From Chrysochromulina tobinii (taxonomy: Eukaryota; Haptophyta; Prymnesiales; Chrysochromulinaceae), in assembly GCA_001275005.1 (NCBI GenBank), contig JWZX01002977.1:1-37396 (forward strand): a stretch of DNA of 37,396 nt, read 5' to 3'. A program made the translations under genes and the position numbers. The notes under the pieces are model-generated. The model was given only the letters and a program-made list of their open reading frames with translations, was not told the origin of the DNA and made no database searches. Positions 8,778 through 17,314 of the stretch are shown here, in pieces. Position 1 is the stretch's first letter. Every line of letters begins with the position of its first letter.

Positions 8778-9937
8778 TCAGACAAGTGGGAAGCGCGCGA
8801 CTGGCTCTATGTTGTGACGTTTGGCGAGCTTCCACAGCAATCGCAATCCATCGCAATCCATCGCAATCAACACGCGACGCACGAGTGGCTCGATGTTGTA
8901 ACGTTCGGCGAGCTTCCACAGCTCGGCCGTTGGCTGTGCGAGGGCGGCCTCCCACGGCTTGGGCCGATGCACAAAGTGCACGATGGCCACCTCGGTGCGC
9001 GCCCACAGCTTACGGTTTGCCTTGCGTGTCTTCACACCCATATTGTATCCGAGAGCGAGAGCGTTGTGGTGAGCACTTGCATGCAAGGCAGGTCATCAGT
9101 GGCAATCAGCGTGTCTTCACACCCATATCGTATCCGAGAGCGCTGTGGTGAGCACTTGCTTGCAAGGCAGGTCATCAGTGGCAATCAACGTACCTTCACA
9201 CCCATATTGTATCCGTAGGGCAACGCCGTCCAGCGACCCTTGAAGTGATGATTGAAGATGGATTGGTCGGTGAGCTGATCCCGTTCGCCAGCTCCCTGGA
9301 TGCGAATCGGTGTGAGCCCCAAGCCCGCCGAGCCCGCAGGCAGCCGCCCATCGAAGGACGCACGGAGGGAGAGATCTTCTAGAGCGGTCGCGTCGGCGAG
9401 CGACGGCGTAAACACGAAGACGCCCGAGTTGAACTGCTTCATCGCATAAGGAAGAGCCGCCACGGCTGCAAAGGGCGGCTGGTCGAGCAGCGCGTCGACA
9501 TTGCGCGCGATGAGCATGTCGATGTCCAGGAACGCGGCGCGGCTGTACCCATCCAGCGCAAAGAGGAGGAGCTTCTGGAACGTGCGGTGGGCCCAGCCGG
9601 TGGACCGCACGAGCTGTCTCGTGGACGTGAGCTGCGCGCGCGCTTGTAATCGGCGGCCTGCACGCTTGTGCTGGTCGACACGTGCGCGCAAGTCCGAGAG
9701 CCGACGGATTCGACTTCCAGCAAACGCGGCCGTGAGCTCCGCCATCGCAGAATCGGGCAGCGGGTCAGCAACCACCAATGTTAGTGGGCATCTGCTGCCA
9801 ACGCGAGCCATGCTGCGCCGCAGACAAACAGCTCCGGGCACGTACGTCTCGTTCGCGATCAGAGTCACAAAGGTCGCGTTCGGAGCGCATCGGGAGGGCG
9901 TCGGCAGTAGCTTGAGGTATGGCGCCACTCTCGTCAT
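8778..9937 (-). CDS. Glycosyltransferase family 8 (glycogenin/galactinol-synthase-like)
   Basis: Two exons: 9937-9194 and 9029-8778, phase 0, about 331 residues. GT8 landmarks in order: N-terminal ATFVTLIANETYVPGAVCLR; metal- and sugar-nucleotide-binding DID at 138-140 within AAFLDIDML; FNSGVFVF; TDQSIFNHHF; YGYNMGVK; and in exon 2 IVHFVHRPKPW, the family's HxxGxxKPW-type motif. The predicted reaction is transfer of a hexose from a nucleotide sugar; the acceptor is unknown. No signal peptide is obvious, so a 5' exon could be missing. The 164-nt intron holds two extra copies of the exon 1 end. The C-terminal WKLAERYNIEP segment is repeated as WKLAKRHNIEP across a TGATTGCGA-rich spacer that could itself be spliced (GTGTTG ... 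GGAAG) or translated. Confidence 0.85.
9030..9193 (-). repeat. Glycosyltransferase intron built of two tandem units carrying exon-end copies
   Basis: CTTCACACCCATAT(T/C)GTATCC, the antisense of the exon 1 end, occurs at 9030-9050, 9115-9135 and 9194-9214, spaced 85 and 79 bp apart. Between copies, in the sense direction, lie TGATTGCCACTGATGACC, then GCATGCAAG and GTGCTCACCACA. These are the decamer-type and module B sequences found in introns of other genes here. Confidence 0.85.
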
Positions 9938-10160
9938 ACTCTCGCGGGTTTTCTGTGAGGAACGGAAAGCCCCCGCGCGCGTGTGAACAGCAGCTGTACA
10001 TGTACTGTATGTGTAGTCCGTAGATGTAAAGTTCCATGGACGGTGCTCGACTTCTGCCGCTTTTCGTCATGTGCCTCGAGGTCGAGGTCGCGGCGGCAAC
10101 CTCTTGTGGGCCGAGGAGGATTTCCGGATTCTGTGCGGCGGGGGACGCCCTTTACGTTTC

Positions 10161-11294
10161 ATGACAGATGATCTGCTGGCGACGAGCATGGGACTCAACC
10201 CTGTGTACTTCCAACCGCATTTGAAGCCGCTGCGGCTCGTGAGCGCAGAAATCAAGGAAAAGTGTTGCCTCGTGGCTGATGAGATCAGCAGAGCGCGTCG
10301 CTCTCGGATCCTTGCGTTCATGACCACGTTTGCAGATATTGTCGCTGAACTGGACATGCGACTCGTCGAGATCGACTTCGAAGAGCTGACGAGCATGTTC
10401 GCCAAGATGTTCGTCAGTTGTGCCGCACCACGGCTACGGAACCTTGCATCCACCCCTCTCGAGCAACGACAAGTAATCGACGAGTCCACAATCACAGATC
10501 TCACTGTGCGTTACGTGCTATGCACTTCCCTAGAGTCGGTTCGCGACCATCATGTAGCGCAGCTCGAGACCCTCGACCACCATGAGTTGATCGTGCAACT
10601 GTCCAGGTTCCCACCGTCCACGCGCACTGGCTACAGGAACTGGCGAGAAGCCACTTGCCATAAAGTTGTGAGAGGACACTTTCTGCAATGGCTCATGGAT
10701 GCTGATGATCACCGGGGGCCCTTGCACGTCACTCTCGAGAGTGTCGTGCGATGGTGGAGTGGTCGGGGGCACACTATCGATCGCACAGCGGCCCTGCTCT
10801 TCCTGAGCTACTTTGCATGCGAGTGGTGCCTCCCTCCCCTGGGCCTTTTTCAATACAATCCCTGTGCGGAGGCTTGTGGGCACGCCAGCGGCGACTTGAT
10901 CGAGGTGGCGCTCGTCAGCCGCACAGCGTTGCTGGAGCTACATGCGTTTCTGACGCAGCAGGTGGGCGATGAGCCGGAGCAGTTGCAGCGCGAGCTCAGA
11001 CGGCGCTTTGGGATGGAGTGGACGATGTCAGTGAAGTCCCGACTGATTTTCATCGATGAAAACTGCCGAATTGAAATCGCATGGCTTAAACTCTACCGCC
11101 ACCTTGCGATGCGGATCTTGGAGCACTTACGCCTCCTCTTTCAAGCCATGGTGAGCGGGGTCATGAGCGACAGCTTGCCCACAGAGACCAAGGCAATCCT
11201 GTGCCGTAAGTGGACAGCAATGATGCCGTTGCACAATGGACCCGGGCACTTCTGGGGGCAGCTTCACTTGCAGATGCGAAGCCTGGTTACCTAA
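10161..11294 (+). CDS. Hypothetical protein, family not recognised
   Basis: The open frame runs from 10017 to a TAA at 11292-11294. The first in-frame ATG is at 10161, giving 377 residues starting MTDDLLATSMGLNPVYFQPH. Upstream in-frame sequence (RGRGRGG then LLWAEEDFRILCGGG) could be coding if a 5' exon exists. The protein is mixed alpha-helical and leucine-rich, with several Cys and Trp residues (for example VVRWWSGRGHTIDR then ALLFLSYFACEWCLPP), and has no membrane span or catalytic motif I can name. Just before the stop, GTTACC could be a donor paired with CTCATCAG about 33 nt on, so the C-terminus may differ. It is less GC-rich in feel than its neighbours. Its length and coherence suggest a real gene, possibly lineage-specific or of mobile origin. 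Confidence 0.6.
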   Translation: MTDDLLATSMGLNPVYFQPHLKPLRLVSAEIKEKCCLVADEISRARRSRILAFMTTFADIVAELDMRLVEIDFEELTSMFAKMFVSCAAPRLRNLASTPLEQRQVIDESTITDLTVRYVLCTSLESVRDHHVAQLETLDHHELIVQLSRFPPSTRTGYRNWREATCHKVVRGHFLQWLMDADDHRGPLHVTLESVVRWWSGRGHTIDRTAALLFLSYFACEWCLPPLGLFQYNPCAEACGHASGDLIEVALVSRTALLELHAFLTQQVGDEPEQLQRELRRRFGMEWTMSVKSRLIFIDENCRIEIAWLKLYRHLAMRILEHLRLLFQAMVSGVMSDSLPTETKAILCRKWTAMMPLHNGPGHFWGQLHLQMRSLVT

Positions 11295-11627
11295 CGCGTT
11301 GTCACCCCGTCTCATCAGAACTCCGGAGGCTCAGGCTGCGCATCAAGAGAGCGATAGAGCCGCGAGCGGTCAGGGCGGCAGGGCGAGGAGGCGAGTTCCG
11401 GTGAGAGTGGAGGGCGTCTTCCTTAACGACAAACCCCCAGAACCCCGACTAGCCCAGACGGAAGGCGCGGCGCCTGCGCGGTTAAGGGTTATTCGCTTGT
11501 GCCTTATGCTTATCCGATCGGGTAGAAAAGAGCCCCTTACAACCGTCGTCGGTAAACTTCACCCGCATCACCGCTCACCTCAACTCCAGAAACTGGCCGT
11601 CCATCGCTCATCCACGCATCGCTTATT
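11295..11627. other. Convergent intergenic region
   Basis: This sits between the hypothetical plus-strand gene and the 3' end of the minus-strand FKBP. No feature is recognised. CTCATCAG at about 11318-11325 resembles the acceptor end used by other introns in the window. Confidence 0.4.
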
Positions 11628-12388
11628 TCACAGCTCATCCTTGGCCTTGAATGGACTCTTGATGCCCTTGGGCCCATCAAACTCGTCCCACGAGACCAGA
11701 CCGTCCTTGTCCATATCGAGCCTCTCGAACATCGATTCGACGGCGCCATCGACCTCGGTCCAGTTCTGCGACTTAAAGTAGTCCGACACGTCCACCGGGC
11801 TGAAGTAGCCGTCCGCATCCGAGTCGATGACGGAGAAGACGTTGGGCTGTGAGACATCCAGAACGTCGAGGTCGATGAGGAGCGTTGTATTGGGAGGCAC
11901 GATGAAGTCACCCCTGTGCAAGGAGAGAGATCGAGCGCGCGAGGTGAGCTGCTCGTGGAGCGAGATGCAGAGAGTCAGAGAGTCCATTCGCCGCCTTCGT
12001 ACGCGGTCAGGTTGCCTGTGGCCGGGTCGCGCGTCTGCTCCCGCAGACCCTTTTCACCGTACGCAAGCTCTGGAGGGACGGTCAGGTCGACCTGTGCTCC
12101 TTTGCACAGGCCAATCAGGCCCTGGTCCAGCCCAGGAAGGACCAGTCTGAGGCCCACGACGAGCGTCAAGGGCTGGCCACGCCCGCCGGGGACCTCTTCC
12201 CGTGTCGAATCGATGACACGCCCGCTATCAATGTGGGGCATCGTGACCGTGTAGTGAATCGAGACTGTGGTTTGATTCTTGATCAAGTCCTCGGGGCCGC
12301 ACTCTGTGGCGCCAGCCCTGTACACAACGTCGACGCTCGGACTGGCGGTGGCGACAGCGACGAAGAGGCCGAAGACACGTGTCAACAT
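11628..12388 (-). CDS. ER-resident FKBP-type peptidyl-prolyl isomerase with two EF-hands and C-terminal KDEL
   Basis: Two exons: 12388-12003 and 11913-11628, phase 2, 223 residues. MLTRVFGLFVAVATASP is a good signal peptide. The FKBP domain follows (TVSIHYTVTM, VIDSTREE, then PGLDQGLIGLCKGAQVDLT and PPELAYGEKG, ending FIVPPNTTLLIDLDV). Two EF-hand loops are present: D159-D170 (last position Asp instead of Glu) and D195-E206 (canonical). The protein ends KDEL, the classical ER-retrieval signal. Domain order matches animal FKBP7/FKBP14-type ER foldases, so the likely role is calcium-responsive proline isomerisation of secretory clients. The 89-nt intron (11914-12002; donor GTACGA, acceptor TTGCACAG) is ordinary and lacks the repeat units seen elsewhere. 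Confidence 0.92.
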
Positions 12389-12394
12389 CTTCGC

Positions 12395-12605
12395 GTGGAA
12401 CCCAATCTTCGGTTTTTGCGGAATTCGACGGAACAGGCGTCGGAACGACAGCGCACGGCGCCTTTCTTCAAGAGCCCGTGGAGGCTTGCAAATTCGTGCT
12501 CGAGGGAGACACGCGGGAGGTCTGGAACGCATGCTTGAACATGTACATCTATGGCACGTCACTTCATGTCACGTTGGGGGGCCGCACTCTCACTCTCGCT
12601 GCTGA
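12395..12605 (+). pseudogene. Possible isolated exon, weakly RAD1-like (9-1-1 clamp)
   Basis: In one plus-strand frame the sequence is coherent: FAEFDGTGVGTTAHGAFLQE, then PVEACKFVLEGDTREVWNAC and LNMYIYGTSLHVTLGGRTLT, ending LAAE at a donor-like GTACGA. The pattern AxAFLQ ... CLNxxxxG ... L.L..GG..L.L..E recalls part of the RAD1 checkpoint clamp, but the match is by eye and weak. It lies directly against the FKBP start with no room for a promoter, and no continuation is visible before the antisense coiled-coil gene. It is most likely a gene fragment, or else chance. Confidence 0.22.
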
Positions 12606-12644
12606 GGTACGAGGCGGTCACCCGCTCTCCAAAGAAACACATGT

Positions 12645-12838
12645 ATGTTGTCCATGAGAGGCATGGAGCATGCGTGCCGACGGCACGGCAAGTCCGAATT
12701 AGATCATAACTGTGGCATGGAGCATGTTTATGCGTGCCGACAGCACCGCGGGGCCATCTCAGAAGGAGCTTGGCCTCGTTCACACCGCGGGAGCTCTCGT
12801 TCACACCTCTCAGAAGGAGCTTGGCCTCGTCGCGCGTC
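12645..12838. repeat. Short direct duplications downstream of the coiled-coil gene
   Basis: GCATGGAGCATG with a nearby CGTGCCGAC appears twice (about 12661-12687 and 12716-12742). TCTCAGAAGGAGCTTGGCCT appears at about 12759-12778 and 12808-12827. The second pair flanks GTTCACACC words and sits just beyond the stop of the minus-strand coiled-coil gene, like the 3'-end duplication of the kinase gene. Confidence 0.7.
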
Positions 12839-13762
12839 TCACTCTGCACCACCGCCCGTCTTTGAGGGCGAGCCTCCCTTGAGTTTCGGTAGATCGGGCT
12901 GCCGCTGGATCCCCCAATCATACTGGCCGTGCTCCTTGGCGTACGTGATGTTGGCCAGCCGCTGCTGCATGGACTCCTTGAGCTTCTTGGCCTCCTTCTT
13001 CTCCTGCAGTGCCTGTTGCCTCCGCGTCTCCTCGGCCATCTCCTTCTTGATCGTACGCGCGCGCAGCGCGGCCGCCTTCTCCTCCGCCGCCTGCTTCGCG
13101 AGGATCGCCTCTCGTCTCTTTTTCGACTCCGCCTCCCTCTCCAGCTTTTTTCGCTCCTCGACGGACTGGATGGCCATGTCGTCGGCAACTCGCGTGGCCA
13201 CGCGCTTCTGCTTCAGGTCGTCCTCGTGCGCCTGGATCGTCATCGCGTACTTGACCCGCTCGTCATTGTACACGTCCGCGCCGTTGTACATCGGCGGCTG
13301 CGGCGGCACGAGCACGTCGTGCGCCATCGCCCACTGGCGCGGAAACTTGGAGGCGACCGTCCACAACCACCGGTGCGGGCCGTAGCCGTCCTCCTTGGTG
13401 TGATAGCCCTCGGCCTCATACCGCATGTTCTCCAGCGCATCCTGGCGCAGCATCTTGACACGCTCCTTGTCAGCCGCCTGCGCTGCCATCAGCGCCTCCT
13501 GACGTGCCTTGAACAGCGCGTTCGCCTCGACTCGGCTTGCCTTCTCCGCCTCCTGCTTGGACTTTGCCAGCGTCAGCTCCTCCTCCTGCAGCGCCAGGTA
13601 CTGCGGGATCCGCTCCGCGTCGTACTGCGGATCATCTAGGTGGTAAGGCGTTCTCCGGGCAGGCGGCGGCGACTTGGTGCCCGTCAAATAAGGCGTACTA
13701 GGCGTCGGCGCACAGAGCACCTTGGTTGGCGAGGGCACCGAACCCTTCATAGTGACCGGCAT
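12839..13762 (-). CDS. Coiled-coil protein of unknown function
   Basis: Single exon, 307 residues from ATG at 13762 (a further in-frame ATG at 13816 would add 18 residues; 13762 has the better GAAACC context). After a Pro/Ser/Thr-rich N-terminus come two charged Lys/Glu/Ala/Arg-rich coiled-coil stretches (ALQEEELTLAKSKQEAEKAS and the region around EERKKLEREAESKKRREAIL). They are separated by a globular-looking Trp/Pro-rich segment (YHTKEDGYGPHRWLWTVASK, then FPRQWAMAHDVLVPPQPPMY). The C-terminus is Gly/Ser-rich. The pattern resembles cytoskeletal or axonemal proteins of flagellate protists, but no family is identified. No signal peptide or membrane segment is seen. Confidence 0.72.
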   Translation of the reverse strand: MPVTMKGSVPSPTKVLCAPTPSTPYLTGTKSPPPARRTPYHLDDPQYDAERIPQYLALQEEELTLAKSKQEAEKASRVEANALFKARQEALMAAQAADKERVKMLRQDALENMRYEAEGYHTKEDGYGPHRWLWTVASKFPRQWAMAHDVLVPPQPPMYNGADVYNDERVKYAMTIQAHEDDLKQKRVATRVADDMAIQSVEERKKLEREAESKKRREAILAKQAAEEKAAALRARTIKKEMAEETRRQQALQEKKEAKKLKESMQQRLANITYAKEHGQYDWGIQRQPDLPKLKGGSPSKTGGGAE

Positions 13763-13969
13763 GGTTTCTAAGAAACGCTCCGGAGCGAGGAAGCAGCTCG
13801 GCGAGGGGACCGGCAAGATGGACCGCAGAGTTGTCTTGTTCTTTCAGACTTGCTGCGAAAAGAAGATGTCCAATTGGCCACGTCCGGAGTCGGCAAGAAA
13901 CGACACTCGTCTACCCGTAGTCCCATGTACAGTCACAAACCCCACAATATGTTGTGCACGCGCGCGCTG

Positions 13970-14990
13970 TCAGTCGACCACGCTCGCGTCGGACAATTCC
14001 CCTTCAGGCACACTCCGGAGGCCCTTATCGCCGCGCACGGGCACGCCGTCGCAAGCGGCGAGCTGTTCGAAGGGACAGCCAAAGGTGTGCTCGAGCCACG
14101 CGCGCAGGATGGGGTCGAGGTGCATGCGCAGTGAGAAGTGATCGACCATCTCGCGGTGCGCGTGCCCGCACTCGTGGTCGTGGTCGTTGCACGGGAGAGT
14201 CTCGCCGCGCACGCAGTGGCTCGTGCACGGAGGCCGGAGGCTGCACGGAGATGCAGAGCACAATCAGTGGCACTCGGTGGCACTCGGTGGCACTCGGTGG
14301 CACTCAGTGGCACTCGGCGCACCTTTTCGAGAACGCATCGAATAGCTCGGGCGAGCAGAATTGGTCATCGGAGCCGATGCATGCTAGCTTCGGCTTGGCG
14401 CTCTGCTGCGCGGAGGCACTTACGGAACGTCCGAGGAAGAGCGCGCGCTCGAACCCAAACGGCGGCGCCACCATCGCGAATGCCGCCACGTCGGGCAGTG
14501 TCGGCGCCACGTCGGCGACGACGAGTGATCCGTACGAGTACCCGACGAGCAGGAGCGCCTCGGGCGGCGTGTCGAGGGAGCGGAGCATGGCGCACGCCGC
14601 GCGTAGGTCGGCCGCCGAGCTGTGGCCGCGCCCGATGCCCGAGCGGAAGGAGAAGCGCAGTGTCGTCAGGCCCGCTTCCGTCATGAGAGAGACGATGGAA
14701 ACGACCGTCGGATCGTGCATGCTGCCACCCAGCGGCCCCCACGGGTGGCAGACGATGACAGCGAGGCGCGTGGCCCGGTCGGCGAGCCGGCCGTGCACCG
14801 TGCTGCCGCAGCATTGATGCGAATCAGCCGTGAAGCGCACGCTCTCCTCGCCATCGAACGAGGCACGGCCCATCATGATCATGCGGAGCATATGCTCCCG
14901 CTCGTACTGCAGGCGCTTGATCTCGGCCTCCTGGCGCTCCTGGCGCTCGCGCTCCAGCTGAGCCTGAAGGCTCAGGATGGCCGCGTTCAT
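13970..14990 (-). CDS. Alpha/beta-hydrolase with N-terminal coiled coil
   Basis: Two exons: 14990-14323 and 14240-13970, phase 2, 312 residues. A short coiled coil (residues 5-40) precedes an alpha/beta-hydrolase core: AVIVCHPWGPLGGSMHD (77-93), then LTTLRFSFRSGIGRG, the nucleophile elbow GYSYGS (150-155, Ser152), ACIGSDDQF with the likely acid (Asp208 or Asp209), and VDHF with the likely catalytic His257. The HP-plus-GGSMHD motif places it with the small COG2945-like hydrolases; the substrate is unknown. The 82-nt intron (14241-14322) consists largely of GAGTGCCACC decamers. Exon 2 adds a His/Cys-rich stretch (NDHDHECGHAHRE) that may bind metal. It is divergent from the SDR gene, with about 200 bp between starts. 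Confidence 0.87.
14270..14319 (-). repeat. Decamer array in hydrolase intron
   Basis: TGGCACTCGG repeats about five times on the plus strand; in the sense of the gene this is GAGTGCCAC(C/T). It fills most of the 82-nt intron between donor GTGCGC and acceptor CCGTGCAG. Confidence 0.9.
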
Positions 14991-15191
14991 CGTCGTCGCC
15001 GTCGTTGCCGTGGCGGGTTCTCTCGTCGGAGAGAAGCTTGCTGAGTACGAGAGCGAAGCAGAATTCGTGAAGCTCCCTAATCAGGCGCAATGAAACAAAC
15101 ATGATGTGGCGCCACGCAGGTCGCGCGAGGTCACCCACTTTAAAAGGCTTTAAGCTCCAGGCGCAATAACCGGCGTGAACGCAGTCCTTCA

Positions 15192-16706
15192 ATGCTTGCA
15201 GGCCGGATCGCGATCATCACCGGCGCCGGTCGCGGTATCGGCGCTGCCGCCGCCTTGGCGTTTGGACGTGAGGGCGCGCGTGTGGTGATCAATGACCTCG
15301 ACGCCGACGAGGCTCATGCGTCGGCCGCCGCCGTGCGCGCTGCGGGCGGCGAGGCGATCGCCTTCCCCGGTTCAGTCACTGATGCCAACCTGCCGGACGC
15401 GCTGATGCGGGCGACCCTCGACGCCTATGGCACGCCGGACGTGATCGTCAACAACGCAGGCTTCCTTTGGGACGGAGTGCTGCACAACATGAGCGACCGC
15501 CAGTTCGAGGAGGTCATCGCATGCCACCTGACCGCACCCTTCCGGCTGCTCCGAGCCGCGGCACCGCACATGCGCGGCAGCGCGAAGGCGGAGCTCGCTG
15601 CGGGCAGGCGTCCCCGTGATCGCTCGATCATCAACGTGAGCTCGACGAGCGGCCTGCATGGTAACTTTGGGCAGGCGAACTACGCGGCTGCCAAAGTGGG
15701 CGCACCGACCGGCCACTGATTACGTCCGAGTGCGTCCGAGTGCGAACTGATTACGTCTGATTACGTCTGATTACGTCTGATTACCACTGATTACGTCCGA
15801 GTGCGAACGAGTGCGGACGAGTGCGTCTGAGTGTGGACGAGCGCGGCTGATTGCGCCTGGTTGCCGCTGAGATGACTTGCATGCGATTGCATCTGGTTGC
15901 AAGCAGGCGGGCATCACCGGCCTCACCAAGACGCTCGCCAAGGAATGGGGTCCGCTCGGCGTGCGCGCGAACGCGATCGCCTTCGGTAAGATGGAGACAC
16001 GCATGACTTCGGTCGGTCCCAGTACCAGCATGCCAGCGCTCACGACGGCGCCCCCCTCCCAGGTATGATTGAGACGCGCATGACCTCCGCCTTCGCCGAA
16101 GATGCGGCCGTTACTGTGGGCGGCGAGGCGATTCCACAGGTGGGCTGATTGGTGTTGATGAGCGTTGATGGGCGTTGATGAGCACTGATGAGCACTGATG
16201 AGCACTGATAAGCACTGATGAGCACTGATGAGTACTGATGACCTCACTCATCAGGGACTCCAGGAGCACGTGGCCTCCCTCATTGCATGCTGATTGCCTC
16301 CCTCATTGCATGCTGATGACCTCCCTCATCAGGGACTCCCGGAGCACGTGGCCAAAATCTGGAGCTCAGCCGAGACGCTCAAGGCGGTCGTACCGCTCGC
16401 GCGCAAGGTGAGTGCGCTTGCCCCTCTGATTGCCTCTGATGGCCGCTGTGTGCCGCTGAGTGCCACTGAGTGCCACTGAGTGCCATTGAGTGCCGCTGTG
16501 TGCCGCTGAGTGCCTCTGAGTGCCACTGATTGCCTCCCTCGTCGCATGCTGATGGCCTCCCTCATTGCATGCTGATGGCCTCCCTCATGGCATGCATGCA
16601 GGGGACCGTCGAGGAGGCGGCGGCGGGCATGCTCTTTCTTGCATCGCCGCTCGCATCCTACATCACCGGACATACGCTCGAGGTGACGGGCGGCTTCGGG
16701 ATCTAA
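15192..16706 (+). CDS. Short-chain dehydrogenase/reductase, FabG-like
   Basis: Five exons: 15192-15695, 15907-15985, 16063-16139, 16333-16407, 16602-16706; phases consistent; 279 residues. Classical SDR features: cofactor loop TGAGRGIG (10-17), NNAG (87-90), Ser near 150-152 in NVSSTSG, Tyr164 and Lys168 in YAAAK, followed by AGITGLTKTLAKEWGPLGVR and the C-terminal ASYITGHTLEVTGGFGI. The likely activity is NAD(P)H-dependent 3-oxoacyl reduction or a related hydroxy/keto conversion. No clear targeting peptide is present. Introns 2 and 3 contain near-copies of the following exon's first 20-odd bases; intron 3 also holds a TGATGAGCAC decamer array. Starts about 200 bp from the divergent hydrolase. 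Confidence 0.92.
15696..15906 (+). repeat. SDR intron 1: TGATTACGTC decamer array
   Basis: This 211-nt intron has donor GTGGGC and acceptor TTGCAAGCAG. Its body is tandem TGATTACGTC and CGAGTGCG-type units followed by TGCATGCGATTGCAT words. The sense strand carries TGA in every frame. Confidence 0.85.
16140..16332 (+). repeat. SDR intron 3: TGATGAGCAC array, exon-edge copy and shared 3' module
   Basis: The intron begins GTGGGC, continues with about eight TGATGAGCAC-type decamers, then TGACCTCACTCATCAG followed by a 22-nt copy of the next exon's start (16252-16273). Next come two TCCCTCATTGCATGCTGAT units and finally TGATGACCTCCCTCATCAG before exon 4. Confidence 0.85.
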
Positions 16707-17314
16707 CGCATGCTCGGGACGACGCTCCAAGGACGGCACTACATTTGGACGCTCGGGACGGCGCGTTTCGGCACGACGAGCTTTTGCCTAACGTAATCTG
16801 GCCGTTGCTCAAGATGAGATTCAGCCGCGGCGCACCACCTCCGCTTTCTGACCTTCCCTCCGCCCAACTCCCCCTTCGTTGGGTAACGGTAAATCACTCA
16901 GTTTGAAATCAGATATCTCTGAGGGTAGAGGACGCGGTGGTGCGAATCCAGATATAATCCGACCGCCCAACTCCCCGCCCTTAACCCGCCCCCTCTTGGG
17001 TACGAAGTAGCGCGGCGCGTGAAAGTATCGGCTAAGCTAAGATAGGAGCCCTTGGCGTTGGGGCGGGGCCAAGATAGACGCAAGACGGCTCGGCGAGGGC
17101 CGCCGAGCGCGGGGCCGCACAGTCACCCTATTGCCTACGCTTCGATACCTCCCGGGCACCCGGGCTCCTCTCAAAATACTGTACTGCTGACAAGGGTGGG
17201 CCTCTGGTCTACTTCGGAAAGAGTCGACCGAGCGCCTTCCCCTCCGCCAGTGCCGTCGCCACCGCCGTCGCCGCCACCTCCCCCCCTTCTCCGCCGCCAC
17301 CGTCTCCTCCACCC
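16707..17314. other. Convergent intergenic region with a pyrimidine/CCG tract
   Basis: This lies between the SDR and channel 3' ends. About 17229-17345 is a C-rich stretch of CCGCCGTCGCC-type triplets. In the minus direction it borders the low-complexity channel tail (RGRRWRRDGG). No RNA gene or other frame is recognised. Confidence 0.5.

Noticed and set aside
12003-12040. FKBP donor at AAG|GCGGCG
   Set aside because: It would break the frame into exon 2; the GT donor at 12002 keeps the frame and gives normal FKBP sequence.
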